NCBI GenBank assembly: GCA_917880885.1
Contig: OU862920.1
Coordinates: 37,545,019-37,609,018 of the forward strand
Reading direction: 5' to 3'
DNA length: 64,000 bases
DNA from: Limnephilus marmoratus
Taxonomy: Eukaryota; Arthropoda; Insecta; Trichoptera; Limnephilidae
A model generated the notes under the pieces. That model did no database searches and was not told the origin of the DNA. It saw only the letters and a list, made by a program, of their open reading frames with translations. The position numbers and the translations under genes are program-made. Below are positions 31,561 to 42,329 of the stretch, one piece after another. The stretch's first letter is position 1. The number at the start of each line of letters is the position of its first letter.

Positions 31561-32129
31561 TTTTTGCTTTTTTCTCACCGTCAATTTCAGCTGTTCTCTA
31601 AATATGTAGATACATGAAGAATAGAATGTTAGCCACCCATCTTGCTCTGTGTAGTCCAGCAGGTGCTCTAAATGGTACACCGTTTTCAGGTGTTCCTCCC
31701 AAAAACATAATATCGAGGTTCAGTAACTCTTTGCAATCATCCCGTGGTTAAAACTGCAAAATAAATCAGTGTTATGGTTACATCTTCAACGATGATGTCT
31801 CTAGATTGGAATATTTTACCATAAAGTCATCTTGTTTTAATTGTAGCCAATGTTTTAAAAAAAATTAAATAATGTTTTTCAGAGAGTCATTTTGTGTTTT
31901 CTTATTCTCGCCTTTCTAACTTCTCTAACTAGCTTGTTTCTTGTCGTTCTCTCTATTTAAAAACTCTAAATCACCTATCTCTTTTGCTATTTAATGAATC
32001 TTTAGTCTAGTAGAAAAACTTACCCTTTCCCATATTTGCAGAACATTACCCTATAGAAATTGTAGATTGGTGATTGTTTTTCCTCACTATGATTATTTTA
32101 CAATAAAAACAGAGAGTGCAATTGTATCT

Positions 32130-32950
32130 CTCTAGAAAGTTTCTCTTATCCCACAAAAAGCTGCATTTTTGTTTTGTCGTTGGAGGGATGCCGGATGACC
32201 AACAATTTTGACCGTCTTTTTCCAAATTTTTGTTTCTGGTTGCCCATATGAAGTTAGCAGATCATTGCCCCTCTCCGCTCCCCCCGAGCTGTTCTGAACG
32301 AAATTCTCCATCACACAAGATAACAACTTATTGTGCTTCTAAAAAATATGAAATTAGTTCTATAAATGCCGGTAGAGTTTTGAATATTATGCTATTAAAT
32401 TATTTTTTAAATAACTTTTAATTGATCACTTGGGTATTTTTGTGCCTTTTTAGTACACGGTACATCGATAGTAAAGAGTATTTTTTTACACTTTACGGCA
32501 CAAACTAAGATGGATTCGTAAAATTCGTTATTTCTCCTTTTTAACACTGTGAGGTATATAATTTAAGGAGTATTAGAAAGCGGTAACAGTACCCTTTGTT
32601 GTTGCAAAGTTTTTCGTACCTACTGCCATTGCTTAAGCCAATGTTGCGAAACATTTATCAAAGTAGTTTTTTAAATTAATTATTGAAGTGACTGAAAACC
32701 TAGTATCTTTATAATACGTTTGTATAATTAAATTTATTTTTCGTTTTGTGTTGTTTTTTACAGTTTACAAGTGTGGTAAAATATCTACTATTTTTTTTGT
32801 ATTTTTAAATACATGTACCCACGTATGTAGTATTAAAATCTGAAAGTGTCCTTTGTCAAGATCTATTGAAAAATTATTGATTTTGGGAAACGGCGAATCT
32901 ATTAATAAATATCAACCTGGAATATTTTGAAATAAATAATGAATTTGACA
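32130..32950. other. unassigned AT-rich DNA
   Basis: No gene or repeat copy recognised. Confidence 0.4.
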
Positions 32951-33004
32951 AAAAATTTAAATCACATATAAATTTGTTGTAGACCACTTTTATTTTTTAC
33001 ACAC

Positions 33005-33041
33005 TCTACCGGTTTCGGAAGCACCCTTCCTTCGTCAGGAG
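33005..33041 (-). ncRNA. hammerhead-like core, PLE family C left
   Basis: Minus-strand partner of the right-arm motif, identical in the core: CTGACGA, extra A, GGAAG-GGTG-CTTCC, GAAAC, ACCGGT, A, with stem I CTC/GAG. Confidence 0.5.
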
Positions 33042-33107
33042 AATAATATTATAATATTAATATTAATATTATAATATTAATATTAATATTATAATATTAA
33101 TATTAAT

Positions 33108-33150
33108 ATTCTCCTGACGAAGGAAGGGTGCTTCCGAAACCGGTAGAGTG
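33108..33150 (+). ncRNA. hammerhead-like core, PLE family C right
   Basis: Stem I CTC/GAG, CTGACGA (33114-33120), one extra A, stem II GGAAG-GGTG-CTTCC (5 bp, tetraloop), GAAAC (33136-33140), ACCGGT and A33145 at the cleavage-type position. Confidence 0.55.
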
Positions 33151-33285
33151 TGTATAAAATAAAAGTGGTCTATAACAAATTTATATGTGTTTTAAATTGT
33201 AAATTATGGCGAGCCACAAAGTTAATGCTTTTTACAAATACGGAATTTGACAAAATCTCAGATAACCCAAAGTTCAACTTGTGAC

Positions 33286-33620
33286 TTTTTTTTTTTTACA
33301 TGAGCTCCACACAGGAGGCCTTGAGGAAAATAATTTCCCTCAGGGCCTATGTCATCTTTGGGGATGCTGTGTGGAGGGTTTATTTTAAGGAAAGGAAGGA
33401 GAGGAGAGTTCTGGGAAGGAAAAGGGTTTAAGGGGTGGGTAGGAGTCTGGGATTCAGTGTGTCCTGGTCATCCGCCTCCAAGACCTAGACAAACCTCACC
33501 CCATGAACCCGGGCACCCCTGCTAAGTCACCAAACGTAGCGAACCACTTGGGGTGACCTATGGCAGAGGTATTGGTTATCCAATAAAGGTTCCCGGGGCG
33601 GCGGTACCCATTCCCGCCTA
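33286..33620 (-). repeat. LINE-tail (SINE-like) repeat, copy 2
   Basis: Near-identical to copy 1 (3434-3760), with poly(A) as a T run at 33286-33297 and the same 5' end GGCGGGAATGGGTACCGCCG on the minus strand. The high similarity suggests recent activity. Confidence 0.65.
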
Positions 33621-33624
33621 CCAA

Positions 33625-34935
33625 ATTGTAAACTATTGTGACTACTATTTTTGTATATTTTAATTTGGAATATTTGAATATTTTATTGTTTTGCTTGATA
33701 TTTTTAGAAGCATTTCATTTACTTGCGGTTCAAAGCGATGTAAATCCATCATCCTTGTCAGGTCGCAAAAAGGCATAACAAATAACGCTAAAAGCCGAAA
33801 TCGTATTTCCAGATATCACCATCTCGTTCATAATCCTTGGCTCTTGTTACCATATGGTAAAATAATTTAAATCCTCTCCTTTTCTAACTACAACATAGTA
33901 TCTACCAGTTAAACTTATTTTATGGTTTTAATATTGTTACGATATCTGAAAAAATATCCCCAACCCAAAATATTTAACCAAATTCACGTCGTTTCCAATT
34001 TCATTAGGTTTCCAATTGTACTGAATCACTGAACAGATATAAAAATGTTATGAGTATGGACAACTACGTGAATGCTAAAAAACTCTTGCTCGAATAAAAA
34101 CTTCTTTAACAAAAAAAGGATGGGATGTCATCAGTTTTGTTCATCTCTCTCTCCATTTTCCCAAATCTTATCTGTCTGGACGATGATTCGTTGGTTTTAG
34201 ATGTTCTTTTATTCGCCTTAAAAACACGTTTCACTTTACTTTGATAGATCAATTCAAGAAAAACCTAATTTAATACTCTTATTCCTATGTACAGGTCAGT
34301 GGTATCAGCAATAAATCTTGGGAGAGCTTACCCAATTGAATAAAATTATGTATTTAAATAATCCGTCAGCAGAACTGGAAAACTTCAGTGAATAATCGAT
34401 TGCAATCTCTGTCGAACTACTAAAGTTGGGACGAATCTTTAATGGAGTACTGGAATGTCCATCGACGAGATTCTCGAAGTACGATGTTATAAAACCACTC
34501 GAATAAAATCTTCTCCAATTCCTGAATAATAATGTGATTTTAACTTAATAATATGGGACACGATGTACCATCCACTGTCGAAAGTTGGTCTTGGCGATAA
34601 TTGAGTTGAAAACTTTACAGGATTTGGAAAAATAAAAGGGAATGTTCGTTAGTGGGAGGTGAAATTTTCCCGTTCACCGAATCCGCGCGCACCAACCAAT
34701 TTCATCAATTCGTTTAATGTATTCTCATTGACGATATTCCATCGGAATTTATTCGTATCTACAAAGGATTTTTAATATTCAGCGCCAAAAACGTCGAAAT
34801 GAATCTATGCGCTGGATATCGGCGACGGGAAGAATATCTTTCTCAGGGCAACAAGTTATAAACTCAGATTAACCTTTTAACGATGCTTTTTGTTTGGTTG
34901 ATAGTAAAATTTATATGGGTTGCCTCTCTTGAATC
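33625..34935. other. unassigned DNA
   Basis: No gene supported. The phrase CTCGAATAAAA(A/T)CTTCT occurs twice (about 34089 and 34498), a hint of an old repeat. Confidence 0.35.
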
Positions 34936-34938
34936 GAA

Positions 34939-35370
34939 AGTTTTTGTAACTTAAAAACTACGTAATAAATCTGATAAACCCTTTAAAGTTTTTGTAACTT
35001 AAAAACTACGTTATTAATCTGATAAACCCTTTAAAGTTTTTGTAACTTAAAAACTACGTTAATAATCTGATAAACCCTTTAAAGTTTTTGTAACTTAAAA
35101 ACTACGTTATTAATCTGATAAACCCTTTAAAGTTTTTGTAACTTAAAAACTACGTTATTAATCTGATAAACCCTTTAAAGTTTTTGTAACTTAAAAACTA
35201 CGTTATTAATCTGATAAGCCCTTTAAAGTTTTTGTAACTTAAAAACTACGTTATTAATCTGATAAACCCTTTAAAGTTTTTGTAACTTAAAAACTACGTT
35301 ATTAATCTGATAAACCCTTTAAAGTTTTTGTAACTTAAAAACTACGTTATTAATCTGATAAACCCTTTGA
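34939..35370 (+). repeat. satellite, 9 x 48 bp
   Basis: Nine units of exactly 48 bp, almost identical (AGTTTTTGTAACTTAAAAAC, TACGTTATTAATCTGATAAA, CCCTTTAA). Differences are limited to a few substitutions in the first, third, sixth and last units. Each unit contains a small hairpin AGTTTTT/AAAAACT. Confidence 0.95.
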
Positions 35371-35477
35371 AGTTTTGCTTCTTACTTGCTACTAACTTAA
35401 TTAAAAACCATCGTTTTACAAGCAAAGACACATGAACGGAAATGAACTTTTTTGTTTACCAAAGAAATAATTACTTA

Positions 35478-35560
35478 ATTCACACGCGGTAGAAGTAATA
35501 CCTTCAGAAAATAACAACAGAAAAGAGTGGGGAGACTACGAAGCACTTTTTTTTATCATT
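35478..35560 (+). repeat. type 3 module fragment
   Basis: TTCACACGCGGTAGAAGTAA then AAGAGTGGGGAGACTACGAA: the left third of a type 3 module. Confidence 0.5.
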
Positions 35561-35639
35561 TTTAAGGACGATTTTTTCGAGTGCGCCGAATTCCAGTGCA
35601 CCTTTTTCTAAGCATTTGTTCATCTTGTTAGTATTTATG

Positions 35640-35935
35640 TTCTCTTCTTCGAAGTCGTTATATGTCGCTTTCTTTTGTGTTTTCTTTGACTATTTATTTT
35701 AGAGTTGTTTGAAAATTGGATATTGATTTTACAAAAATAGAATTTTTTTAATGGATTTCGTGTGTCCGCTGAATGTCTGGCCGCTGAGGTTAGTCAGGCG
35801 CTTTATGTACTACCTAGGAACCGAGTACCCGTGAAATAAAAAAAATATTTTATTGCTATCTCATACTCATTTTAATGTCGCTCGCTTCCGTTTCATCGAG
35901 TTTCAAATCATAACGGTGCTAATGAAGTTTTCACT
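35640..35935 (+). repeat. type 2/type 3 module hybrid
   Basis: The left part matches type 2 (GTCGCTTTCTTTTGTG, GGATATTGATTTTAC, TCTGGCCGCTGAGG) and the right part matches the type 3 end (GTTTCATCGAGTTTCAAATC, GGTGCTAATGAAGTTTTCAC). The switch lies near 35840. It is either a recombinant module or an insertion joined to a remnant. Confidence 0.45.
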
Positions 35936-35941
35936 TAAAAA

Positions 35942-36210
35942 AATACGAGTGTGCAATTCACACCCGGTAGAAGTGAAATCTTCAAAAAACTAAAGTAGAC
36001 AAGAGTGGACGGAGAGGCTATGAAGCACCGTTCAAAGAAGAGACGACAGGCTACGAAGTACATCATAAAAAGGAGACTGATCATGCTATCTCATTTTCTC
36101 GCAGGCTAAATCTTATGGATGTATGTGCTTGTATCTTTTTAGTATCACTCGTTTCCGTTTCATCGAGTTTCAAATCACAACGGTGCTAAAGAAGTTTTCA
36201 CTTTAAAAAT
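35942..36210 (+). repeat. type 3 module, complete
   Basis: CGAGTGTGCAATTCACACCC, GTAGAAGTGAAATC, body with an internal duplication of GGCTACGAAG, end GGTGCTAAAGAAGTTTTCAC. It follows the hybrid module directly, separated only by A residues. Confidence 0.6.
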
Positions 36211-37002
36211 GCAATACTAACAAATATTCTACGAATTTATTAATAAAGGTAGTTTTTAAAACATTACATAGGAAACTAGGTTGACTGGAAAAACGAAAAG
36301 CCTGGAATAACAGTTTAATTGGAATAATTGTATTTATTGTACAAACAAAGGTACTTACTGAATTTCATTTCACAATTTAAGTTTTGTTGAAAATGATATA
36401 CGGTAAAAAATATTAGTTTTTCTTTCCATTTATTGTGGGCGTTTTATTTGATTTTTTTGGAACATACATTATTTTAAAACTTCTTTTTCATTACATAATA
36501 TATATAATAATATACTAGTCTTAGGTAGAGACCGTATGTACGTATTACGTATGTACCTCACGGACGGTCATCTTAAAAGCCGTTCCGTTAGGTTTTTCTA
36601 ATTTCTAACTTTTTCGTTCGTATAAGAATTCCTTCGAAGAAAAATATAAAGATACTAGAATGTCAAATGTCTTTTTTAGAAATCGTGTTGAAAAATAATA
36701 ATTAGAAATCTTTAAAACTTTAATTTCGGTAAACAAAATAAATTTTACACAGGATGAGGTAGATATTTAAAAATTATCACATATTTATTCGTTAAAAAGT
36801 TTATCGTAACAATAATATAAACCACTGGGTTCTTGTCAATTAAGAAGAATGGTCACTGTCACCTACCTATGTCATAAAAAGAAAATTACGATGTGCCTTT
36901 TATCGGAACGCTCCATGATGACGTGCATTGCGAGCCCCGCTTGGGAATACTATATTAATGATATTTATTGATATATATATATATTTATTGTTGGGATTTT
37001 AC

Positions 37003-38454
37003 ATTTTATTTATTTATTTTCCATGTTCTCCGTAAAACGGTTATTCACCAATACATTATGGAGAAGATTACAAATTAGACAAAAAGTATAGCAAAACACA
37101 TAAAAAGGTCAGTTTCACTACTTTGTGACATACAATACGTCAAAAGATAATTGTTAAACTGCCTGTAGGTTACGTTAAAAATGTCGATGGTCAATGCAGA
37201 CTCGTTTAGCAGTTCAGTCGCTCTGTTGACTGGCGCGTTCTGATAGGCAGAAGTCCTCGCTTTTGGAGCATAAAAAAGGGTATGGGACCTTCCACGAGTA
37301 TACTTGTCTGGGACATATAAGTTAATCTCTTTCAAAATAGGTGGATTATGTATAGTTCCAGAGATTATCTTAAAAAATTTTTTTCCTAAAAATATTTTTC
37401 GGCGGGCTTCTAATGTATTAAGATCGAACATTCCTGCTAAGAATAAGGATGGATACAAGAAAGGGTAGTACATATATTCCCTCATATATAGGTAACGCAT
37501 GAATCTCTTTTGTACTTTTTCTATTTCGAGAATATGGTTTTGCTCAGAAGGGGCCCAAATAATGGAGCTATATTCCAGGATACTGCGAACAAGTGCTTCA
37601 TACGTTCTTCGGATTGCGATTCCGTTGGTAAATGATCTTGAATTACGAAGAACAAATCCAAGCATTTTGTTGGCACGGGAGACAATATCAGATATATGGG
37701 ATTTGAAAGAGAGATTTGCTTCAAAAATTACGCCAAGGTCTCGAATCTCATTTTTATGTGTTAATTCATGTTTATTAATGTGGTAGGGGTACAGGAATGT
37801 ATCTTTAGATCTTGTAAATGTAACGACACTGCATTTCTGAATGCTGAAGGGTAAGTTGTTCAGTTCCGACCATTTGACAAGAGAATCAAGATCGTTCTGC
37901 AGAAGAATGGAATCGATGTAACTTTTGATTGCTTTGAAAAGCTTTATATCGTCAGCAAAAAGGAGATATTTTGAGTGGTTTATGGTGTTGCCAATGTCAT
38001 TGATGAATAAGAGAAAGAGAAGGGGTCCTAGATTTGATCCCTGGGGAATCCCGGAGTTAGTTTTGTATTCGTGAGAGAGATGGTGTCCGTAACTGACATA
38101 CTGACGACGATTGCGTAAGTAGCTAGCCACAAAAGCGAGGAAATTCTGAGAGAATCCGAGGTCACTTAATTTTTTTAATAAAATATCATGGTCGACTTTA
38201 TCAAATGCTTTCTCGAAGTCTGTATAAATCACATCAACATGTACAAAATTTTCAAATGAATTATTAATATAGGTGGTGAGATTCATAAGATTCCTTGAAG
38301 GTGACAGTGTGGGACGAAATCCGTGCTGATTTTCGGTGAGTGCGTGTTTTGTTTGGTTATATATCTGTGAATAAATTATGGTTTCTAGAAGTTTTGCGGG
38401 TGCTGACAACACAGCTACAGGTCTGTAATTATCTATTACATGGCGTAGTAACAT
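37003..38454 (-). mobile_element. 5'-truncated LINE (Jockey/CR1-like)
   Basis: Contains the reverse-transcriptase frame below, a ~55-bp 3' UTR and a TAAA-repeat tail (37003-37020). 5' truncation near 38455, just before the conserved NYRP block, is typical of incomplete reverse transcription. Target duplications are not evident. Confidence 0.8.
37075..38454 (-). CDS. non-LTR retrotransposon reverse transcriptase, N-terminally truncated
   Basis: 459 codons, uninterrupted. It copies LINE RNA into DNA at the target site. Reverse-transcriptase blocks run in order: NYRPVAVLSAPAKLLE (residues 9-24), YTDFEKAFDKVDHDIL with catalytic Asp (77-92), SGIPQGSNLGPLLFLLFIND (134-153), YLLFADDIKLF with the catalytic Asp pair (163-173), then DLGVIFEANLSFKSHI and EALVRSILEYSSIIWAPSEQ, the thumb and C-terminal region usual in Jockey/CR1-type LINEs. 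The apurinic-type endonuclease and ORF1 are missing, so this copy is not mobile by itself. The chosen start is only the first Met after the truncation. The opposite-strand frame 37499-37786 and the minus frame 37521-37724 are shadows. Confidence 0.9.
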   Translation of the reverse strand: MLLRHVIDNYRPVAVLSAPAKLLETIIYSQIYNQTKHALTENQHGFRPTLSPSRNLMNLTTYINNSFENFVHVDVIYTDFEKAFDKVDHDILLKKLSDLGFSQNFLAFVASYLRNRRQYVSYGHHLSHEYKTNSGIPQGSNLGPLLFLLFINDIGNTINHSKYLLFADDIKLFKAIKSYIDSILLQNDLDSLVKWSELNNLPFSIQKCSVVTFTRSKDTFLYPYHINKHELTHKNEIRDLGVIFEANLSFKSHISDIVSRANKMLGFVLRNSRSFTNGIAIRRTYEALVRSILEYSSIIWAPSEQNHILEIEKVQKRFMRYLYMREYMYYPFLYPSLFLAGMFDLNTLEARRKIFLGKKFFKIISGTIHNPPILKEINLYVPDKYTRGRSHTLFYAPKARTSAYQNAPVNRATELLNESALTIDIFNVTYRQFNNYLLTYCMSQSSETDLFMCFAILFV

Positions 38455-38780
38455 TTATTACATATATAGGTAAGCACAAGAGGGTAAGTACCTACGGATA
38501 TATGTATATATATATATACATACGTATTATTTATAAAATTTTTTTATTGATTATTATTAATACCTCCATAAACTTATCAATAGTAATTTATTGTGATATC
38601 TAAAATTTTTCATCTATTGTCTCACTTTTGTGCAAACGAATTAGTATAAAGAATATTTACCAAAAAGTTCAATATTCCAAAACACATTTTTTTATACATT
38701 TAAGGTAAGTAGGTATCCCATCAATAGTTATAATTTTTAGACCCGGTTCTTTTTTAAAGTTTCCCGAAACAATAATTATA
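38455..38780. other. unassigned AT-rich DNA
   Basis: Contains a short TATATG microsatellite (about 38500-38525). No gene supported. Confidence 0.4.
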
Positions 38781-38782
38781 GT

Positions 38783-39020
38783 TTTATGGTTATTTCCTTT
38801 TGGGGTATTATGCCGTGTTGCGCTACCTCCTCCTTTAGCCAACGTTTCGGACAGCGTGTGTCCATCGAGTCCAGCGTGTGTCCAGCGTGTGTGATCAGCG
38901 TGTGTCCAGCGAGTGTAACGCTGTCCGAAACGTTGGCTAAAGGAGGAGGTAGCGCAACACGGCATAATACCCCAAAAGGAAATAATCATAAAATTTTTGG
39001 CCGTGAAAATCTAAAATCAT
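38783..39020. mobile_element. PLE terminus family A copy 3, inverted pair
   Basis: Arms 38783-38857 and 38918-38993 are almost perfect inverted repeats containing GGGGTATTATGCCGTGTTGC and CCAACGTTTCGGACAGCG. The centre is a small GTGTCCAGCG tandem, and the CTGATGA box is lost in both arms. The right flank keeps the family end TTTTGGCCGTGAAAATC. Two overlapping opposite-strand frames encode nearly the same peptide because of the palindrome. Confidence 0.6.
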
Positions 39021-39059
39021 ATCCAATAATTAAAGTTATTTTTAGCAAATTTGCCGAAC

Positions 39060-39245
39060 ATTCTAGACCGGTAGATGATTTCAGTGTCACTCTGGTGAAA
39101 GACCACCATTCTGAGTCGAAACGTTGCGAAGAATGAAACAGGCAGGTTCTCACCAACTTACCACTTTCAGCCTCACAACATACACCAATAATTGGGGATG
39201 CCGTAGCTCTACTAACTCTGGGCAGATGGGATTCTCGTGAAATAT
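39060..39245 (+). repeat. SINE S2 body fragment
   Basis: GGTGAAAGACCACCATTCTG, TCGAAACGTTGCGAAG and GGGGATGCCGTAGCTCTACT match the S2 body at 6690-6880 and 50190-50600. The tRNA head is missing. Confidence 0.5.
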
Positions 39246-39842
39246 TGACAAAAAAAACCTATTTTGTAGTTTTGCTATTTAATATGGTTCGACCTCAGCG
39301 GTTTTTTACAGTCTGGTATGATTACGGCTTTTCTCTATCCATTTTCTAAACTGTTATTAATTTCGGTTATGTAGCTAACTTTAGAAGTTTTGGTCTAATC
39401 TAATGGTACTAAGAAAGTTGCGAGAAACTGTCTTAAATTTTAACTAATCTTAACCCGTTACCCAGGTAAATTTTGAACTTTGTCGCTTTTTGCGTGTATT
39501 AATAACTTTGGTCTTTAGTGGGTACTATGTAAACCCAAACCGACCTATTTGGGTCTAAGATTATGAGTAAATTTACACTGAAATTAATTCATTACCACCG
39601 AGAAGGAACAATAATACGTCTTTTCATGTTTATTATTTTCATTAATTTAAAAATGAAAGTCATGTTTACGCTTTACTCGTATTTCAGACTTCATAAATTA
39701 ATAAGGTAAACTCATGCCCTTCTTTCTTCTCTTATCCGAAAAATCACTAGTAATATTACGCTATTTAGCAAGCCCCTTACTTACTATAAGAATATGAAAG
39801 CCTTAGAACATTCAATAGATCAAATTTAAATTCAAATTTAAA

Positions 39843-40050
39843 ACTTCTTTACCCACCCTTGACTTGGGGAGTATGTTGGTGAATGAGTGACGAGAGCGTT
39901 ACAAAAAGTGTGATCGGGTGATGCGAACGGTCTGGCCTTTACGCACGCTCGACTTGGGGAGTAAGCTGGTGAATGCGTGACGAAAGCGTTATGAAAAGTG
40001 TGATCGGGCGAGGCGAACGGAAGTTGAGTGGGAGATATAAGTTAGTGAAG
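39843..40050 (-). repeat. CGAGTGTG-family module, type 1 with duplication, truncated
   Basis: Carries the same internally duplicated block as 3878-4119, ending at AGATATAAGTTAGTGAAG. The terminal hairpin is missing where LINE sequence starts. Confidence 0.55.
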
Positions 40051-40074
40051 TTTATTAATAATTATTTCCCTCCA

Positions 40075-40350
40075 TTAGTATTCTGGACAAAGAAGAATAC
40101 ATATTATATGAAAGCCAGTCCCAGAATTGCTGTACTTAAATATAACCTCACTTCTAGTACTACGTAGTGGAATCCGAAAGCTTATCAATGCAAGCAATTC
40201 TGGGCTACCAAATGCATCATTTAAAATTTTATGCAAAAGTACCAAATCCGTGAAAATCCTCCTGTCTAGACAATTGACAATTATAAATTTAAATTTTCCA
40301 AGTGATAACACAGAGTTTTCATCTAACGATTTGGCAATCCATTTGCTCTA
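40075..40350 (-). pseudogene. LINE reverse-transcriptase C-terminal fragment
   Basis: A 78-codon frame: LDRRIFTDLVLLHKILNDAF, then PELLALISFRIPLRSTRSEV. The pattern RR...L..L.K.LN......ELL..I.FR.P.R.TR is the C-terminal region of CR1/Jockey-type LINE polymerases. It is distinct in sequence from the 37-38 kb copy. The plus-strand frames here are shadows. Confidence 0.65.
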
Positions 40351-40369
40351 ACCTTCTCCGTTTATACGA

Positions 40370-41480
40370 ATTATCCACGAAGGTCCTGGATTACCATCCC
40401 TAGGCCAAATTAGGGAAATTGATGCAGTCAAGGTTAGCAGCACCTTACTGGTTAATTAATTAAAGGTATTAATTTCGGTTGTTTGTGCACCGGTATGTAA
40501 GTAATGTCACGTATTCATGCGGAGTGCATAACATTAATCAACTTTTGTTAAACTTTTTATTTCCAAAATTGAAACTTCTTGTCATATCTGACAAGCGATA
40601 ATTTAGGTACAAAAATCATTTTAAGAATTAATAAAATGCGTTTTTTTTAGTTGAAATGCTTGACAGATTCGTAGATTAATTAATAATCTATGACATTGAC
40701 AGATGCATAGATTATGCGCACGTAGATTAATTGAACTAGGTCCAGTAATCGTACATTAACGGACCGTTCATATACATATTATTTGAATGCTTTCCTTTCA
40801 TTTTGTTTTAGCTGGGCCACAGTTTTTGTTCGATTAGTATGAATCAGGGTTTTTACGGATGCAAAATTTTTGACATCAGCAGATGCGGATTATTAGAGGT
40901 TCACGTCTGCAATTCACTAAGTGCAGTTTTAACAACCCACATAAGCAAAAAAAAAACTATAGCAAAAAAATTACGAACAAAAAGCTTTGGATTTGGGATA
41001 TTGTGAATTTTGCTCTGGTATCAGAATATTGTGAAGATAATGTTAAAAGTGGGAGAAACTTTTATTGGTTAGAGCAAATATTTTCTGGACGCTACCAGGT
41101 CGCTGTGTGTATATAAAAGTATTGTAAAATATAATGTTTAGTGTATCGTTTGTTCTGATACGATAATATAATGATTTCGATAGAAGATGTTTAAAGAACA
41201 ACTTCAATGGTGGTTAGAATAAAAGAGATCTCTTAAGAATGCGTATATTTTTTTATATTTATATCGATTTTTAGTATTTATTATTTCTTTTACATTTACA
41301 TTTATGCATTTACACTTTTGTAACCTGTTTTTACATTCGTACATTAATCGGGGACGAACGTTGCCTGTTATTATAAATACAGTCTACATCCTACGATCAT
41401 TATATTTATTATTGAATGTCATGTACAGTTTAATTGGTAAATCAAAAACAGTTGACATTTAGGTGAAAGCAGTAACCGGA
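40370..41480. other. unassigned DNA
   Basis: No gene supported. The plus frame 40883-41116 (77 codons) has no recognised motif. A short inverted TAATTAATTAA / GATTAATTGA context lies near 40450-40735. Confidence 0.35.
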
Positions 41481-41484
41481 AAAA

Positions 41485-41755
41485 TAAAATAAAATCTATA
41501 TCGGTCGGTACGCTCTGGCGAGAATAATTTTATTGGTATGTTCACAGATCGGGCTATCTTCTCCGGTGTTTTCTATAGAAAATTATCGTTTACGACTGTG
41601 CGGGTTTAACAGCGTATCGCATTGAAACACATTGCGGCAGCCAATAGAAACCATCATCAGCACCCCGCCGCATTAGCAAACAACACCACGTAGAAACGAC
41701 ATTACAGCCGTGGAACGACACCAGAAGCAGTTCGAAAGTCGTAAACGAAACAAAA
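41485..41755. other. GC-balanced block with inverted CGTTTACGACT
   Basis: CGTTTACGACT (about 41588) and AGTCGTAAACG (about 41738) face each other across ~140 bp of more balanced composition that contains AGCCAATAGAAAC. It could be a small TIR element or a regulatory region. No second copy here. Confidence 0.25.
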
Positions 41756-41784
41756 ATGTTTTCCCCCGCGAAACAAAAGTCAGA

Positions 41785-42320
41785 TTTTTTTTACATTAGC
41801 TCCACACAAGTAGTCTGTAGAAAATAATTTCCCGCAGGGCCTATGTCATCTTTGGAAATGCTGTGTAGGAGATTTTTTAAAGAAAATAAATACCTGAGAA
41901 GGAAAAGATATGAGAGCCATTTATCGTCCAAACGTACAGCGCCCCTGAGGTGATTTTTCAGAAAAAACGGCCCTATACAAATTATCCAATTATTATTATT
42001 AGGGGTGAGTAGAAATTTGGGGGCCAGTGTGACCAGGAGAGACGAACCTACGATTCCATTCCTCCCACTGCGGTGCAAGGCGAGGTGTGCAAGAAAGTTC
42101 TACAGGAGAGGTAAAAAGATCTCCCTCAACCAGCCTCTCCATCCAACACGCCACACAGTGTATGAGCGGATGCAATAGCCAGCAAGATCCGAAAACCTCA
42201 CCCCATGAACCAGGGTAACAATGCTTAGTCACCAAACGTAGCGAACTATTTGGGGTGAAAGAAGTGTTTTTTTATCTAATAAATGGTTCCCGGGGTGGCG
42301 GGACCCATACCCACTTCCCA
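41785..42320 (-). repeat. LINE-tail (SINE-like) repeat, copy 3
   Basis: A longer copy with poly(A) (T run 41785-41792) and a diverged tail hairpin. It has an apparent ~110-bp unrelated insert (about 41885-42000) and an extended middle (CACTGCGGTGCAAGGCG) shared with 25262 and 55150. Frames on the minus strand (41791-42078, 41999-42235) are not conserved between copies. Confidence 0.55.
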
Positions 42321-42329
42321 AATTGTAAA

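Larger units (their letters stand above)
32957..33197. mobile_element. PLE terminus family C, inverted pair
   Basis: Near-perfect palindrome. The arms carry AATCACATATAAATTTGTTG, GACCACTTTTATTTTTTACA and CACTCTACCGGTTTCGGAAG and are joined by a ~70-bp centre of a 20-bp unit (ATAATATTAATATTAATATT) repeated ~3.5 times. No coding sequence. It looks like two PLE ends joined head to head. Confidence 0.65.

Noticed and set aside
34939..35370. CRISPR-like array
   Set aside because: Whole 48-bp units are repeated with no variable spacers.
38669..39136. Two facing proteins with nearly the same sequence
   Set aside because: They arise from the palindromic PLE terminus; both strands read the same arms.
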